From Brachypterus glaber (lineage: Eukaryota; Arthropoda; Insecta; Coleoptera; Kateretidae), in assembly GCA_958510825.1 (NCBI GenBank), contig OY294044.1:70320095-70384094 (forward strand): a stretch of DNA of 64,000 nucleotides, written 5' to 3'. The position numbers and the translations under genes are program-made. This document shows, one piece after another, positions 52,352-63,499 of the stretch (within the stretch, counting starts at the first letter, position 1; every line of letters starts with the position of its first letter). Below the pieces are notes generated by a model. It did no database searches. It saw only the letters and a list, made by a program, of their open reading frames with translations, and was not told the origin of the DNA.

Positions 52352-52606
52352 ATCCACACATCCCTAGTACAGGGCCGTCCTGGAGCAAATGAATCCAGTC
52401 CGGAACTGCTGGAATTTACGAAAGCAAGATGGGTTCGAATCCGTTTAATGGGACTTCGAGGTAATCAGGATCCGGTACCAAGATGGTTGACCCAAGATAT
52501 CTGGAGAGACAAAAGGCTGTTCTATTCGATCAGAGATATAAGCATAGGAGGTCAATGTGTGTGCAATGGGCACGCTGAAAATTGCAGGCACAACGTTGCG
52601 TCAGGA
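52352..52606 (+). CDS. wb: Laminin alpha chain exon A (end of laminin N-terminal domain)
   Basis: The exon follows a TATTATTTCAG acceptor and ends at a GGA/GTAAGA donor. It is 255 bp (85 codons), phase 0 at both ends. It reads IHTSLVQGRPGANE, SPELLEFTKARWVRIRL, a linker, then YSIRDISIGGQCVCNGHA and VASG. These are the last strands of the laminin N-terminal (domain VI) module and its junction to the first EGF-like repeat. The GRP...SPELLEFT block is characteristic of alpha-1/2 chains (wing blister type) rather than alpha-3/5. The next codons expected are those at the start of exon B, but exon B lies on the opposite strand 8 kb away across an N gap. Confidence 0.92.
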
Positions 52607-52989
52607 GTAAGATTATTATTAAGATTGTAATGTGTACTTATGTCAAAAAGGGCCATGTTTGAGATTTACGAAATTTTGTCAGTTACCTACCAACCTATAT
52701 AAAAATTCAGTTTATAAAACGGGTAAAGTTAAGAAAGAAAAGTACAATAGAGTGGAAGAAGGATAAGGAAAATTCTAAACTCAGGGATAAATTACCCGAT
52801 GCTTAATTCATGATAAAATCCTGATAAATAAGTTAAGGATTGACAGTCTATAAAAAATGGTTGTGGTCGGTTGCATTGTAAATGCACGTACTGTACACCC
52901 AAAATTGTGGCGATTTTCCTTTTGGGAACAAGTGAACAGATAACAGTGCCACATCAATAGATAGCACCATACTTTTATATCTATCTAAC
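52607..52989. other. Intronic sequence after laminin exon A
   Basis: About 380 bp between the exon donor and the minus-strand LINE. No further exon or repeat was recognised. Confidence 0.5.
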
Positions 52990-55865
52990 GTTTTATTTAA
53001 ATATTAATAATAATTTAACTTTATTTAGGAATTCCTAATATACAAAAAATATAAATTTGACTAACAAAAAATAAGGTACCTACATATTGCACCTAGTGTT
53101 TAATATAGTAATATTAATACTGAACAAACCTAACACTAAAATTAAATAATAAGGTACTTAAATATTGCACCTAGTACTTAATATACTTAAACTTAACACT
53201 AAAATTAACTAACATAGACTATAGCTTGGTTTTTTAAATAGATACAAAACTGTTTTTTAAATTGTCTTAAAGTATTTAAGGTTTTAATTTCAAATGGTAG
53301 AGAGTTATAAGCATTTAAGCCTTTAAAAAATATATTATTCATTGTTGATGCATATATATGCATATTTAGTTATATTTAGTTTTACAAAGATAAAAGTTAT
53401 TTCTTGTTCTTGTTGGATACTCATGCTCATTAAACATAATAAATTCATTAAAATATGAAGGACAAAGCCAATTTTTAATTTTAAAAACAAAAATCAAACT
53501 CATTTAAGTCAATCTGTTTGAGACTGATAACCAATTTATCACATTTAACATTAGGTTTATAGGCGTACGCCTATTACATTTAAGAATAGTACGGATACCA
53601 GGATTCTGCAAAACCTGCAGCTTACTCTGGCAATTTTTATTAAGTAAATATAAAATTGAAGAGCAGTAGTCAAAGTGTGGCTGAATAATGGGATTATAAA
53701 TTTTAATAGCAGTATGTGTCGATACATATACACTGATCCTAGAGAACAAGAATAACTTTTTTGAAATATTTTTATGTATATAATTAAAATGGCTATAAAA
53801 AGACAGGTTATTATCCACAATAACACCTAAATTCTTAATTTCTGTTACAAAACCTAATGTTGAACCACCTATTTCCAGATTTATTGACATCAATATTTGA
53901 GTATTTATAATGTGTTGTTATTATCATAGCTTTTGTTTTAGAAAGATTTAGTTTTAATTTATTGGTAGCTAGATACATTTGTATTTTCAAAAGAAAATTA
54001 TTCAATTTTTCAATAGCGTTATTAAATGATTTATCACTTGTAGATAATAAAGAGTCATCGGCAAACAAATTTAAAAATTCCCATATTATAAAAAATACAT
54101 GATTCAAGTATATTATAAATAAAAGTGGTCCCAAAACACTCCCCTGGAGTGAAATATTTCTTCAATTTTTACTCTTTGATATCGATTTGTTAAATAATTA
54201 ATAAACCAGTCCAACATAATACCTTTTAAACTATATTTTTTTTAATTTTTTTATTAATAATTTTCTGTCAATAGTTTCAAAGCTCGTTTCAAGTCAAGAA
54301 ATACAGCCACGATATATTTTTCCTCATCTAAAAGCTTTTTCTACGTTGCAAGAGTTAACTGTAAAGCAGTTTCACACGAGTATGAACTAAGAAAACCGGA
54401 CTGATTTCCTTTAAATAGATTATTTTTATCAAAATATTCCATTAACTGCTTATAAACAGCTAGTTCCAAAACCTTCTCTATAATTGGTAACGTGTTGACT
54501 GGCCTATGATTACAAGCATCAATAGAATTGGCAACCTTGGGAATGGGAACCTCTGTACTTAATTTCAATTTCTCAGGAAACTGTCCATATTTAAGTGACA
54601 TATTTACAAAATGTAGAATTACATAACCTAATGAGTCAAATGTTTTTTTTTTTAATTCCGTATTAAAGGTTTCTAGAGAACTGCCTTTCTTTTGGAGAGA
54701 AAAAATAATTTTTTTGATGTCATTTATATCCAATAGATTAAAATTTGAGAAACTACACTGAACTTTTTCAAAAGAATCAGGCTGTACATCCGAATTTTCA
54801 ATACTATTAACAATATCCTTCACACTATCCACAAAAAACATATTTAATTTATTTGCAATTTGTACTTTATTCTTGACAACAATTTTAGTACCATTGTTAC
54901 TACTAAAACAAACTCCTTGGGTAAATGTTGAATTGTAGGGCTGAGGTTTTATTAGTTCTTTAAGTGTTTTCCATAAAAGTTTATTGTTGTTGAATATGAT
55001 ATGAATATCAATTTTATTTTCATGATATGAATATCAATTTTATTTTCAAAATATTGCTTCTTTTTTAATTTTAAAGAATTTACTACATTGTTTCTGGATT
55101 GTTTATATAACTTCCAATTTAAAGATTTTTCATTTTCACTTGCTGAATTTTTAAACCTAAAATAACGTTGGTTTATTTTTTTTTATTTCAAAGTCTACCC
55201 AAGGCAGTTGTTTAAAGTTACCCTTTAAAGTGTTCAAAGAAGCCACTTTATTTAAAACTTTTTCACACGTATTTGATATATTGTCAAAAATAAAGTCAAC
55301 ATCTCTTGTATAGTATGGCCAGTCTTTTTCTAGTAATTTAGAATTAATTTCTATAAATTTTGTATCAGTAAGTTTTCTACTATTGACATAATTATGAAAC
55401 TAAAATTCAATAGGTGCTGAAAAGTCCACAGAAATCACAAAATGATCTGATATCATTGGCAAGTCATGCACAGTGGCTTTTATATCTGGTAAACCTGTAA
55501 GGACATAATCTACCAATGTTTTTACCTTATCAGTAACTCGTGTATATTCTGTGATAATTTGTTCAACACCTAAAGAATTAAAAATATCTTTAACTTTTTT
55601 AACATAAAAATTTTCATTATCTAAATTTGTATCTCCTACCAAAAAAAGATTTTCTTTTACCTGTCAAGTATGTATCACACCAATTTTCTAGTCCACTGTT
55701 GATAAAAACTGCATCACTGGCACTAGGAGAATGATAGTAAACACCTATCAGCCATTCTTCTTCTTTAATAGAAATTTTTATCATCAGGCACCAATAATCG
55801 GGTTCTAATACAAACTTTTTTACCTAACGACATACAGGATACACACTGCTGATGATTCCCAAAAA
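52990..55865 (-). pseudogene. Minus-strand CR1/Jockey-like LINE ORF2, decayed
   Basis: Minus-strand pieces in 5'-3' order are an endonuclease with MVGDTNLDNENFYV, TLVDYVLTG and MISDHFVISVDF (55642-55400), then an RT leader EVPIPKVAN, RPVNTLPIIEKVLE and NQSGFLSSYSCETAL (54560-54360). Next come GPLLFIIYLNHV with catalytic LFADDSLLS (54134-54040), and a thumb with IKNLGVIVDNNLSFYSHF and IIQPHFDYCSSI (53893-53600). The region between 54340 and 54140 (RT motif A and part of B) is frameshifted. Upstream of 55650 a further endonuclease stretch (WLIGVYYHSPSASD) extends to about 55860. The copy is inactive. Confidence 0.82.
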
Positions 55866-55869
55866 GGAT

Positions 55870-57087
55870 TCACTGTTTCCTGTCCATTTGATTTTAACGA
55901 CAGATAGATAATTTTCTTTATCCAATACATACAGATAATAAGACAATTACCAGCTTTATTTTAAATAGATAAACTCAATAATAACCCCCGCGTGGCTTTT
56001 ACTTTATTGAGTGGATAATTATTTATTTTACCCACTCAACTGTCACTTGTCAAATTATTTTCTTGTAAATGTCATTAAAATTTTTAATAAAAACATGAAT
56101 TCCTAAGCTATTTATTGGATAAAACCTTGTATGGCACTCATGGGTAAACCGATATTGCCCTCTCGAAAATTAACCTGCTTGGCTGACGCCTCGCAGGTTA
56201 ATTTTCTCATGAGCAATATCTTACTTTACCCACTAGTACCATAAATAACTATAAAATCCTGATAGTTTAATATCAAGATATTTACCTCCCATGGGACTAG
56301 GTGCGTACTAGGGTGGACCGAAAAATGTTTTTTTTTTAGTTGGGTTTTCGGGTAGGGCTAGAAGGCTTCCCAATGCGTTAGAAAATAACCCTGTAAATTT
56401 TGGCCATGATTGGCAATGGAGAACATCTCCCAGAATCATCCGGAAAATCGAAATATTCCACAGTGAGACAGGAAAAAAAAAACAGGGACAAAATTCTGAA
56501 TTTTTGCATACGACTATTTTTGATACCGCAGATTTCGAATAAAAAAAAACTAAAAATTAAAAAAAAAATCCTCGCCATTAGGGTGGTCCAAAATTCCCTT
56601 TCTCCTCATCCTCCGCCATTTTGAATTTTTAAGTTATTGACATTGCTCTACATTAACAGAATCAAAAGAAGCCATTTGACACATTTTTAGAAAGATCGAA
56701 GAAAAACTAAAATTTTGGACCCTAATGGCGCCGATTTTTTTTTTGTATTTTTTCGTTATCTTTCGAATTCAAAAATATTCGTATGCAAAAATTCAGAATT
56801 TTGTCCCTGTTTTTTTTCCTGGCTCACTGTGGAATATTTCGATTTTCCAGTTGATTCTGGGAGATGTTCCCCATTCCCAATTATCTCAAAAATTTACAGG
56901 CTTATTTTCTAACGCATTGAGAAGCCTTCTAGCCCTACCCGAAAACCCAACTAGAAAAAAAAAACATTTTTCGACCCGCCCTAGTACGAACCTACTCCCA
57001 TGGGAGTTAAATATCTTGATAATAAACTATCAAGATTTTAAGAAAGTTATCTATCTGTCGTTAAAATCAAATGGACAGGAAACAGTG
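55870..57087. mobile_element. Outer fold-back element with nested insertions
   Basis: CACTGTTTCCTGTCCATTTG at 55870 is matched by its complement ending at 57087, and the arms continue through the ACGACAGATAGATAA and CAAGATATTTA...CTCCCATGGGA blocks on both sides. The left arm carries a 330-bp insertion (about 55920-56255) that includes the hairpin repeat at 56145-56215. The centre is occupied by another fold-back, 56308-56984. Confidence 0.72.
56308..56984. mobile_element. TA-flanked fold-back element (mariner-type TIR)
   Basis: The 677-bp element starts CTAGGGTGGACCGAAAAATG and ends with a near-perfect complement, with TA on both sides. Arms of about 270 bp are inverted copies, including a CGAAATATTCCACAGTGAG block. 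A CTAATGG palindromic zone lies near the centre. No transposase. Confidence 0.82.
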
Positions 57088-57108
57088 CCCAACAGTTAAT
57101 TTATTATA

Positions 57109-58271
57109 CACTACTGAAAAAAAATCCTAAAATTTTTAATGATTTTTAAAAGGCTGTATCTCAGTGAAACATGGTCTTATGGAGATAAAAAAAAAAGAAT
57201 TTTTAAGCTTTAAGTTTTTAGTTTTGAGATTTTTAGACAAAACATTTTTCTGAGGTACGGTTATTGAGCAATCATAAGAAATACCGCGAGAAAAAAAATT
57301 CCATTCTTTTTAATTTTTTTTGCGTCCACTGATTGGGAAAATTTTTCTCAGTTAAACCAATTCATTGGTCACTTAGCTTGTTTATTATTTGCTTTTTTAT
57401 TCTTTCTACGTCGATTTTTCTCTGAGATATCTGACTTTAAAAGAAAAAGGGTCATTTTGTATTTCATCATCGATATCTCAGTAAATTAAAAGGCGGTTTT
57501 AAAAACTTGAATAAATCCTCTACAAGGACATATCATGGTATTTAAAGAATGTTTTTTCACCCTTACATTAATTTGAAAAAACTAAGAAAAAAGACTTTTT
57601 ACGGTTTTTTAGAAAATATATGTTTTATTTACAAATTTTGATAAATTTTGACTAAAGTCGAGCGTAATTTTTATAGTTCAATGTACCCACAATAGCCCTG
57701 TAAATGTTCAAATTTATCCATTAAACCGTTCTTCAGGACCAATTGATCAAAGGTTTACAAAACAATTTAAAAGTAATTTTTTTAATTTTTTTCAAATTAA
57801 TGTGAAGTATGAAAAAAAATATTTAAAAATCATGGCAGGTCCTTGTAGAGAATTTATTCAAGTTTTTTAAATCACCCTTTGATTTACTGTGCGGTTATTA
57901 GCTGCTGAGATATCAATGATGAAAAACAAAAGGATCCTTTTTCATTTCAAGTTAGATATCTCAGCGAAAAATCGACGTAGGAAGAATAAAAAAATACTAA
58001 ATTAAAGCTTAATAAGCAAGTTAACTGACCAATGCATTGGTTTAACTGAGAAAAATTTTTCCAATACGTGGATACAAAAACAAATAAAAAAATAAAATTG
58101 GAAAAATTTTGTCTCTCGATATTTCTTATGATTGAGCAATAACCGTGCCTCACGAAAAAAATTTGACAAAAGATCTCAAAACTAGAAACTTAAAGCTCCA
58201 AAGTTCTTTTTTTTTAATATCACTAACAAATTTAAGATTTTTTTTTGTTCCTTTAATTTTTTTCAGTAGTG
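57109..58271. mobile_element. TA-flanked fold-back element with long arms
   Basis: The 1,163-bp element starts CACTACTGAAAAAAAAT and ends TTTTTTTCAGTAGTG, with TA on both flanks. The arms (about 550 bp each) are inverted copies, for example CGTCGATTTTTCTCTGAGAT near 57410 against its mirror near 57970. It abuts the previous fold-back within about 20 bp. No ORF with a recognisable domain. Confidence 0.83.
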
Positions 58272-58273
58272 TA

Positions 58274-59059
58274 ATAAATTATTTTATTATTAATTATAAT
58301 ATAAATCAAAAATAGCTTTGATATAATTTAGTTGAAGTCATAATTAATTACTTAAATCAAATTCGTCTCGGTACCACAAAATTAACTTATGAATCAAATT
58401 CAATTGCATTATTTAAATTAAAAAAGATTGACTGTGATATTAAAATAACATATTTATACGACCTCCCAAGTTTATAAGTACTCAGTGTATCAAAAAATAC
58501 TGACCCATCTAAAGACGCTTTCTGAGAGCAAAAACGTCCTGAAGGCACCTAAATATTTAAATTGTTTTTCATGCTGCCGATTTTGACAGATGAAGTTAAA
58601 AATATTCAACTTCACCGCTGCTGCTGCTGGCTTTTTGATGTTTAGATTTATCATGTGTCATGTGATTTTGTCTTTACCACGAAGAAAATTTTATAGAAAT
58701 AGGTAGATTTAAATGTAAAATTACTCGCTACGTGGATTTGTTTACAATTTTATTCGTTTTACAAAATATTTGGGTCGCGTCCGTTCGCAAAAGTGACGTC
58801 AAATTTTTTCCTGCCGCTGGCATTTTGCGGCAGACGTGCTGCTGGCAGCATGTCGAAGCTCTTAGAACGTGTCTTAATTAGATATTTATAGTTATTTTTA
58901 GTAGTTTACCTAAATATTAGTGCCTAGCTAGGTCAATACTAGAGCCACTTGATCTTTTATTTGTTTGGTTAATGTCGTGTAGACATTTCACAGTAGATCA
59001 TATCCTTTATTTTAAAGAGAAAATGCAGTGCCATAGTGAAGGCATTTTTTTTAGGAGGA
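58274..59059. other. Unassigned AT-rich sequence
   Basis: No gene or repeat family recognised. A CTGCTGCTGCTGGC stretch near 58617 and a CGCTGGCATTTTGCGGCAG stretch near 58814 are the only GC-richer spots. Confidence 0.5.
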
Positions 59060-59480
59060 AGAGATAAACTTTGACTTTTCGAATAAAGCACAATAATTTT
59101 GAAAAAAATAATTCTAAAAAAAAAAATAAAAAAAATCAAAATTTTTTTTTCATAGAATCTTTTTTTTTTTTTAATTATGGTTTTTTAATTTTTTTTAAAG
59201 TTTATCCCCACAAAAAAAGTGACATCGGACAGACAGACGGACAGACGGAAGGACAGAAGGATGGACAGAAGGACTGACAGAAGGACATTTTCAAGTTTTT
59301 TATTTTTTTTATGAAACATATTTATATCCAAGAATTTTTTGTCTATGACGTTCTTGGGCGTATTTGGAAAATTACAAACTACCATATAATAAATACTATT
59401 CCAGCGCTTACGCGCTGTGAATAGTATAATAATAAAGAAGTCGTGAAGATATGTAATGCTTCGTATTTTAGTATACTCTT
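59060..59480 (+). repeat. Interspersed repeat with GACA/GACGG cradle (relative of 23440-24040)
   Basis: GTGACATCGGACAGACAGAC at 59219 begins a 65-bp imperfect GAC-rich stretch (GACAGA, GACGGA, GAAGGA units). ATGAAACATATTTATATCC and a GTCTATGACG block follow. The order is that of the minus-strand copy at 23.5-23.65 kb. A GAATAGTATAAT-type inverted pair around AGCGCTTACGCGCT (59395-59432) forms a hairpin. Confidence 0.6.
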
Positions 59481-59589
59481 CATAGTATATTGCATTTTCT
59501 TTCGTTACTTAAAAAAAAAATTAAAAATCATAATTAAAAAAAAAAAAATGAAAAGACCGAGGGTCTGACCGCAAGGAAATCTTTTGTAC

Positions 59590-60220
59590 AAGCCAAAGGA
59601 ACTCAGGAGGAACTCTGGAGGAACTCTGAAGAACTCTGGAGGAACTCCGGAGGAACTCCGAGGAACTCTGAGGAACTCTGAAGAACTCTGGAGGAACTCC
59701 GAAGGAACTCAGAGGAACTCTTTGCAAAAAGGTACTCTTTTGTACAAATTTCAGACGTGGTCAGAAACAATTATTATTACCCATGCGGATTAACGTTTTT
59801 ATTTTCAAACTAGATGAGCCGTTACAAACACCTTATCAGAACATCCTACCTTTGGGCCAAGTTTGGTAAAAACCGTTAGGGTTTTTTTTTCCTGAAGGTA
59901 ATTTTGGGGCGCCAATTTGTTTTGAAGGGTCGCCAAGTTTGGTAGAAACCGTCAAAGACAAAGCTTTTTTCTTGAAGGTAAATTTGGGGCGCTATTTTTT
60001 ATTTGAAGGGGCGCCAATTTTGGTAGTAACAGTCAGGGACAAAGCTTTTTTTTAAGGGGTTCAGTAGAGCTTGCATAGCGGTAATTTCTACGGCTTATTT
60101 GCCAAAAATTACCCCTTCCAGAGAGGAACTCTTAAGGAACACAGGAGGAACTCGGAGGAACTCGGAGGAACTCTTTGCAAAAAGGAACTCTTTTGTACAA
60201 ATTTCAGACGCGGTCAGCCC
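59590..60220. repeat. GGAACTC minisatellite and ~75-80-bp repeats
   Basis: Units of GAGGAACTCTG/GAAGAACTCTG type repeat about a dozen times at 59598-59722. A shorter set recurs at 60121-60185. Both sets end in TTGCAAAAAGG and TTTTGTACAAATTTCAGACG, so this is a duplicated module. Between them (59850-60060) a 74-82-bp unit with AAGTTTGGTAGAAACCGTC and GGGGCGCCAA repeats about three times. Confidence 0.75.
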
Positions 60221-60308
60221 CTCGAAAAATATTCTTTGAAAATTTTTTTTTATTATTTTTTTCAATATTATTCGTTTTTCGAAAAAAAAATATTTTTGAA
60301 ATACTATA

Positions 60309-61070
60309 CAGGTTGATTCAGATATAAGGTATAAAATTTTAATTGGAGGTCAGAAATATGAAAAAAAGTTCATATAAAGGTTGGAAAGGGATCTACGACC
60401 CTTCTAAGGGTACATCTGAAAAGTAGTTTTTATTTAATATCTCTGAAACCCTATGAACCACAGTAACGGATTTTTGCACATGCCTTAATATTGATATTGT
60501 TCACCGCATGAAAGAAAGTCTCAGACCAAAGGGGGAGGAATCATTCGCGCTCTCTTCTTTCCGTCAAGAGCGTTATAAGGCGTGCGTGCCTACAACGGGC
60601 CTCCCACTTGCACACACATTCCAAACATATTTTCCGTAGCCACAGATCCGTGCAAACTATAAAGGTTATCATTATGTAATTTTTATTTAGTAATGTTAAC
60701 CAGGGCCCTGCAGGGTCGTGCAAAATGGGGGGTGGATGCAATTTTTCGCCCCAAATTTTTTAATCTGTACATTTTTTGACTTTTTCTCAATAAAATATTA
60801 ATCTTTAAATAAAAATACATATAAAAGGTACTCTTTATGTAACACCGTAGGGTCAACCGTTTTCGATATAACCTTTATCAATTTTAAGTCATGTGCAAAA
60901 ATTCGTTACTTTCACAGGGTTCCAGAGATATTAAATAAAAACTACTTTTCAGATGTAAACTTAGGAGGGTCCTAGCTCCCTTAAGGCTCATTTACAGACA
61001 AGCCTTTACAGGAATTTTTGGACATAGAATCACCCTTTAACATTGTGTACCCTATTTATGAATCACTCTT
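60309..61070. mobile_element. Diverged relative of the mariner-type fold-back at 40717
   Basis: The ends CAGGTTGATTCA and TGAATCACTCTTT are inverted and TA-flanked. The interior aligns in order with 40717-41894: a TTTTTATTTAATA...CTCTGAAACCCT block, TTTTTGCACATG, a G-run, ACATATAAAAGGTACTCTT and AACCGTTTTCGA. It is shorter and more diverged. No coding capacity. Confidence 0.72.
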
Positions 61071-61443
61071 TACTAAGAGGAAAAGCAAGCTTTTTTACTA
61101 GTCTGTAAAATTTACGGACGACGGGAAGCGGAGTCCGGAAACAACAGACGAGTAAAAAAATGCAATTTTCCTCTGTGTGAAACATAACATAGTTTTTCTT
61201 CAAGCGTCCTAAATATTATAATTTTTTTTTCGCTAACTTTTTTTTACGGCATACAACAATGATCACTTTTTTGTACAAAAATGAACATATTTTTTTGCTG
61301 CAAAAAAATAGATCACTTTTCACTAGTGTATATTATAAAATATTAACATCTTAGTACGCGCGTATGCTTGAATAAACAAATAGTATTTGGAAATAGTATA
61401 TAATGGAATGCGTAGCATTAGGGCATACATATCAAGGGCTTCA

Positions 61444-61566
61444 TAACATGGAAGCGTATACGCCATTTTTTTTTAGATTTTGACAGTTTTAGGTTTAATT
61501 TAATAAACCAAACCTAAAACCATCAAAATCTCAAAAATAAAAAATGGCGTATACGCCCCTATGTTA
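61444..61566. repeat. ~123-bp hairpin / minimal MITE
   Basis: TAACATGG...GCGTATACGCCATTTTT and its complement bracket a loop around 61500. GCGTATACGC is itself a palindrome within each arm. Few mismatches. No TSD could be fixed. Confidence 0.75.
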
Positions 61567-62635
61567 AAATTAAAATGTTGTAATACAATTTAAGTGCATG
61601 GCGTTTTATAATTTTGACCTTTTTACGGCAGAACTTAAGAATATCTGATAAAAACAAATATCAGCTTTACAGTATGAAAGTTTTAATTTATTAACATACT
61701 TTAAGCAATTGTAAATTCACTGTAAGCGTTATTATGTATTTAATTTATTTTCAAAAAATAAAATTACGCAGCGGCTATTCAAGCTGATAACGGTAAAGTA
61801 TTACTCGTCAAACTTAACATGAGACATGAAAATGTAAGAGTAAGTATTCGAAGGAAGAAAGATAGGCTATACGTGTCCTCTAAGAACTGGTGAAACCAAC
61901 CGCGTGGTTTGGGGGGCGTATCCACTCAAGTCTCATGCTAAGTTTGGAAATCTGTACATACAGTGCGTTCCAAAATTCACCCCCCCCCTCCTAACTTTTG
62001 AATGAGTAGGGATATCGACATTCTCAGGCGTAAAAAAAAAACGTTACCCAACGCCTCCCATTTAAAAAAAAAAACACACACAAAACAACAAAAAACCAAA
62101 CCAAAGCATCAACTTTTTTGCTAAAAAAATCAATTTTTATGATTTTTTTTTGAAAATTTTAATTTATATCAATAAGTTCAAAAGTATAATTAATATTTTT
62201 GCATCATCAAATTAATAACTTTTCAAAAAGTGTTTGATTTTTTTAAGAAAATTTTGACGAAAATACTCATTTTCAAGCATATTTAAACCCAAAAAAAAAG
62301 TCTAAAAAAAAAGAATATATATAGTTGAATAGAATATTTAATAGGTTTAAAAAATATGTATTACACGACCCCCTTTCATTAAAAAAATCCTCATATGCCC
62401 CTGCCCACATTTTAAAAGTTAAATATTAAATACATGCAAAAAGATAGTTTAAGTTTTCCTATTTAGGAGTTGCAAATTTTATGTCGATATCTCAACTAGT
62501 TTGGACTTTTGGACCGCACTGTATGTATAAGCTTAAGTTAACTAAAATTATGTTTTCCTATGACCACCCACTGAGTATGAAACCTTGCCAACGTCGTTGT
62601 AAGCTTACATTTGCAAGATTTTAAAAACGTTTGTA

Positions 62636-62936
62636 AAATAAAACTATATAAAAAACAAGTTTTTAAACTTAAAACCCTTCTATTGATTACGTATTATGTA
62701 TAACTAAATAGTAGAAAACAAGATATACCAATTTACAAAAACGAATTTTTTAAAAGAAAGGTTTTGGAATTAGTGATTTCTTTATTTTTGCCAGCATTTC
62801 CAAAACCTTTCTTTTAAAAAATTCATTTTTGTAAATTGGTATATCTTGTTTTATACTTTTTAGTTATACCTACATAATAGGTAATCAATAGAAGGGTTTT
62901 AAGTTTAAAAACTTGTTTTTTATATAGTTTTATTTT
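62636..62936. repeat. ~300-bp palindrome with a third arm copy at ~63140-63215
   Basis: AAAACTATATAAAAAACAAG and a CCTTCTATTGATTAC block at 62641-62690 are mirrored at 62880-62930 around a loop near 62780. One arm (AATAGAAGGGTTTTAA through TTTTATTTTCAAG) recurs at about 63142-63197 without a partner. Likely a fold-back MITE with an extra solo arm. Confidence 0.75.
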
Positions 62937-63215
62937 CAAGTTTTTAGTTATAATTTATTAATGTGTGAAGCAACCCGGGAGTGAAACAGAGATTTTATGT
63001 AAAATTATATTGTCACCGGATATAAGCATATGTACCGAACTTTAGCTGTCTAAGTGGGTAAAAGGAGTTTAATTTAGCCGCATGTGCTATGTTGGGGGGG
63101 GGGGTTAATTTATAAGAAAAGTTTTTGAAATTGTATATAATTAATAGAAGGGTTTTAACTTTCAAAACTTGTTTTTATATAATTTTATTTTCAAGTTTTT
63201 TAGTTATGTTTTATA

Positions 63216-63466
63216 GTAAAATTTTATTATGATGGGATGAGTAGGTAACCCAATTTTTGTTTTAAATTAACTCATGTGGATAAAAAAGGGTTTTTGATAT
63301 TGTATGAGTAGGGGGGGGGGGGTTGGGGGATAAATTTTATATTTAATTATTTTGTTAGGGTAGAAAATCATGTGTACCAAATTTCAGCTCTCTAAGTTTA
63401 TTCTAAGTAGGTATAACATAGAGGGCCCTTCAGCCGCATGGGAAAAGCATGTATACGAAATTTCAG

Positions 63467-63499
<33 letters not shown>

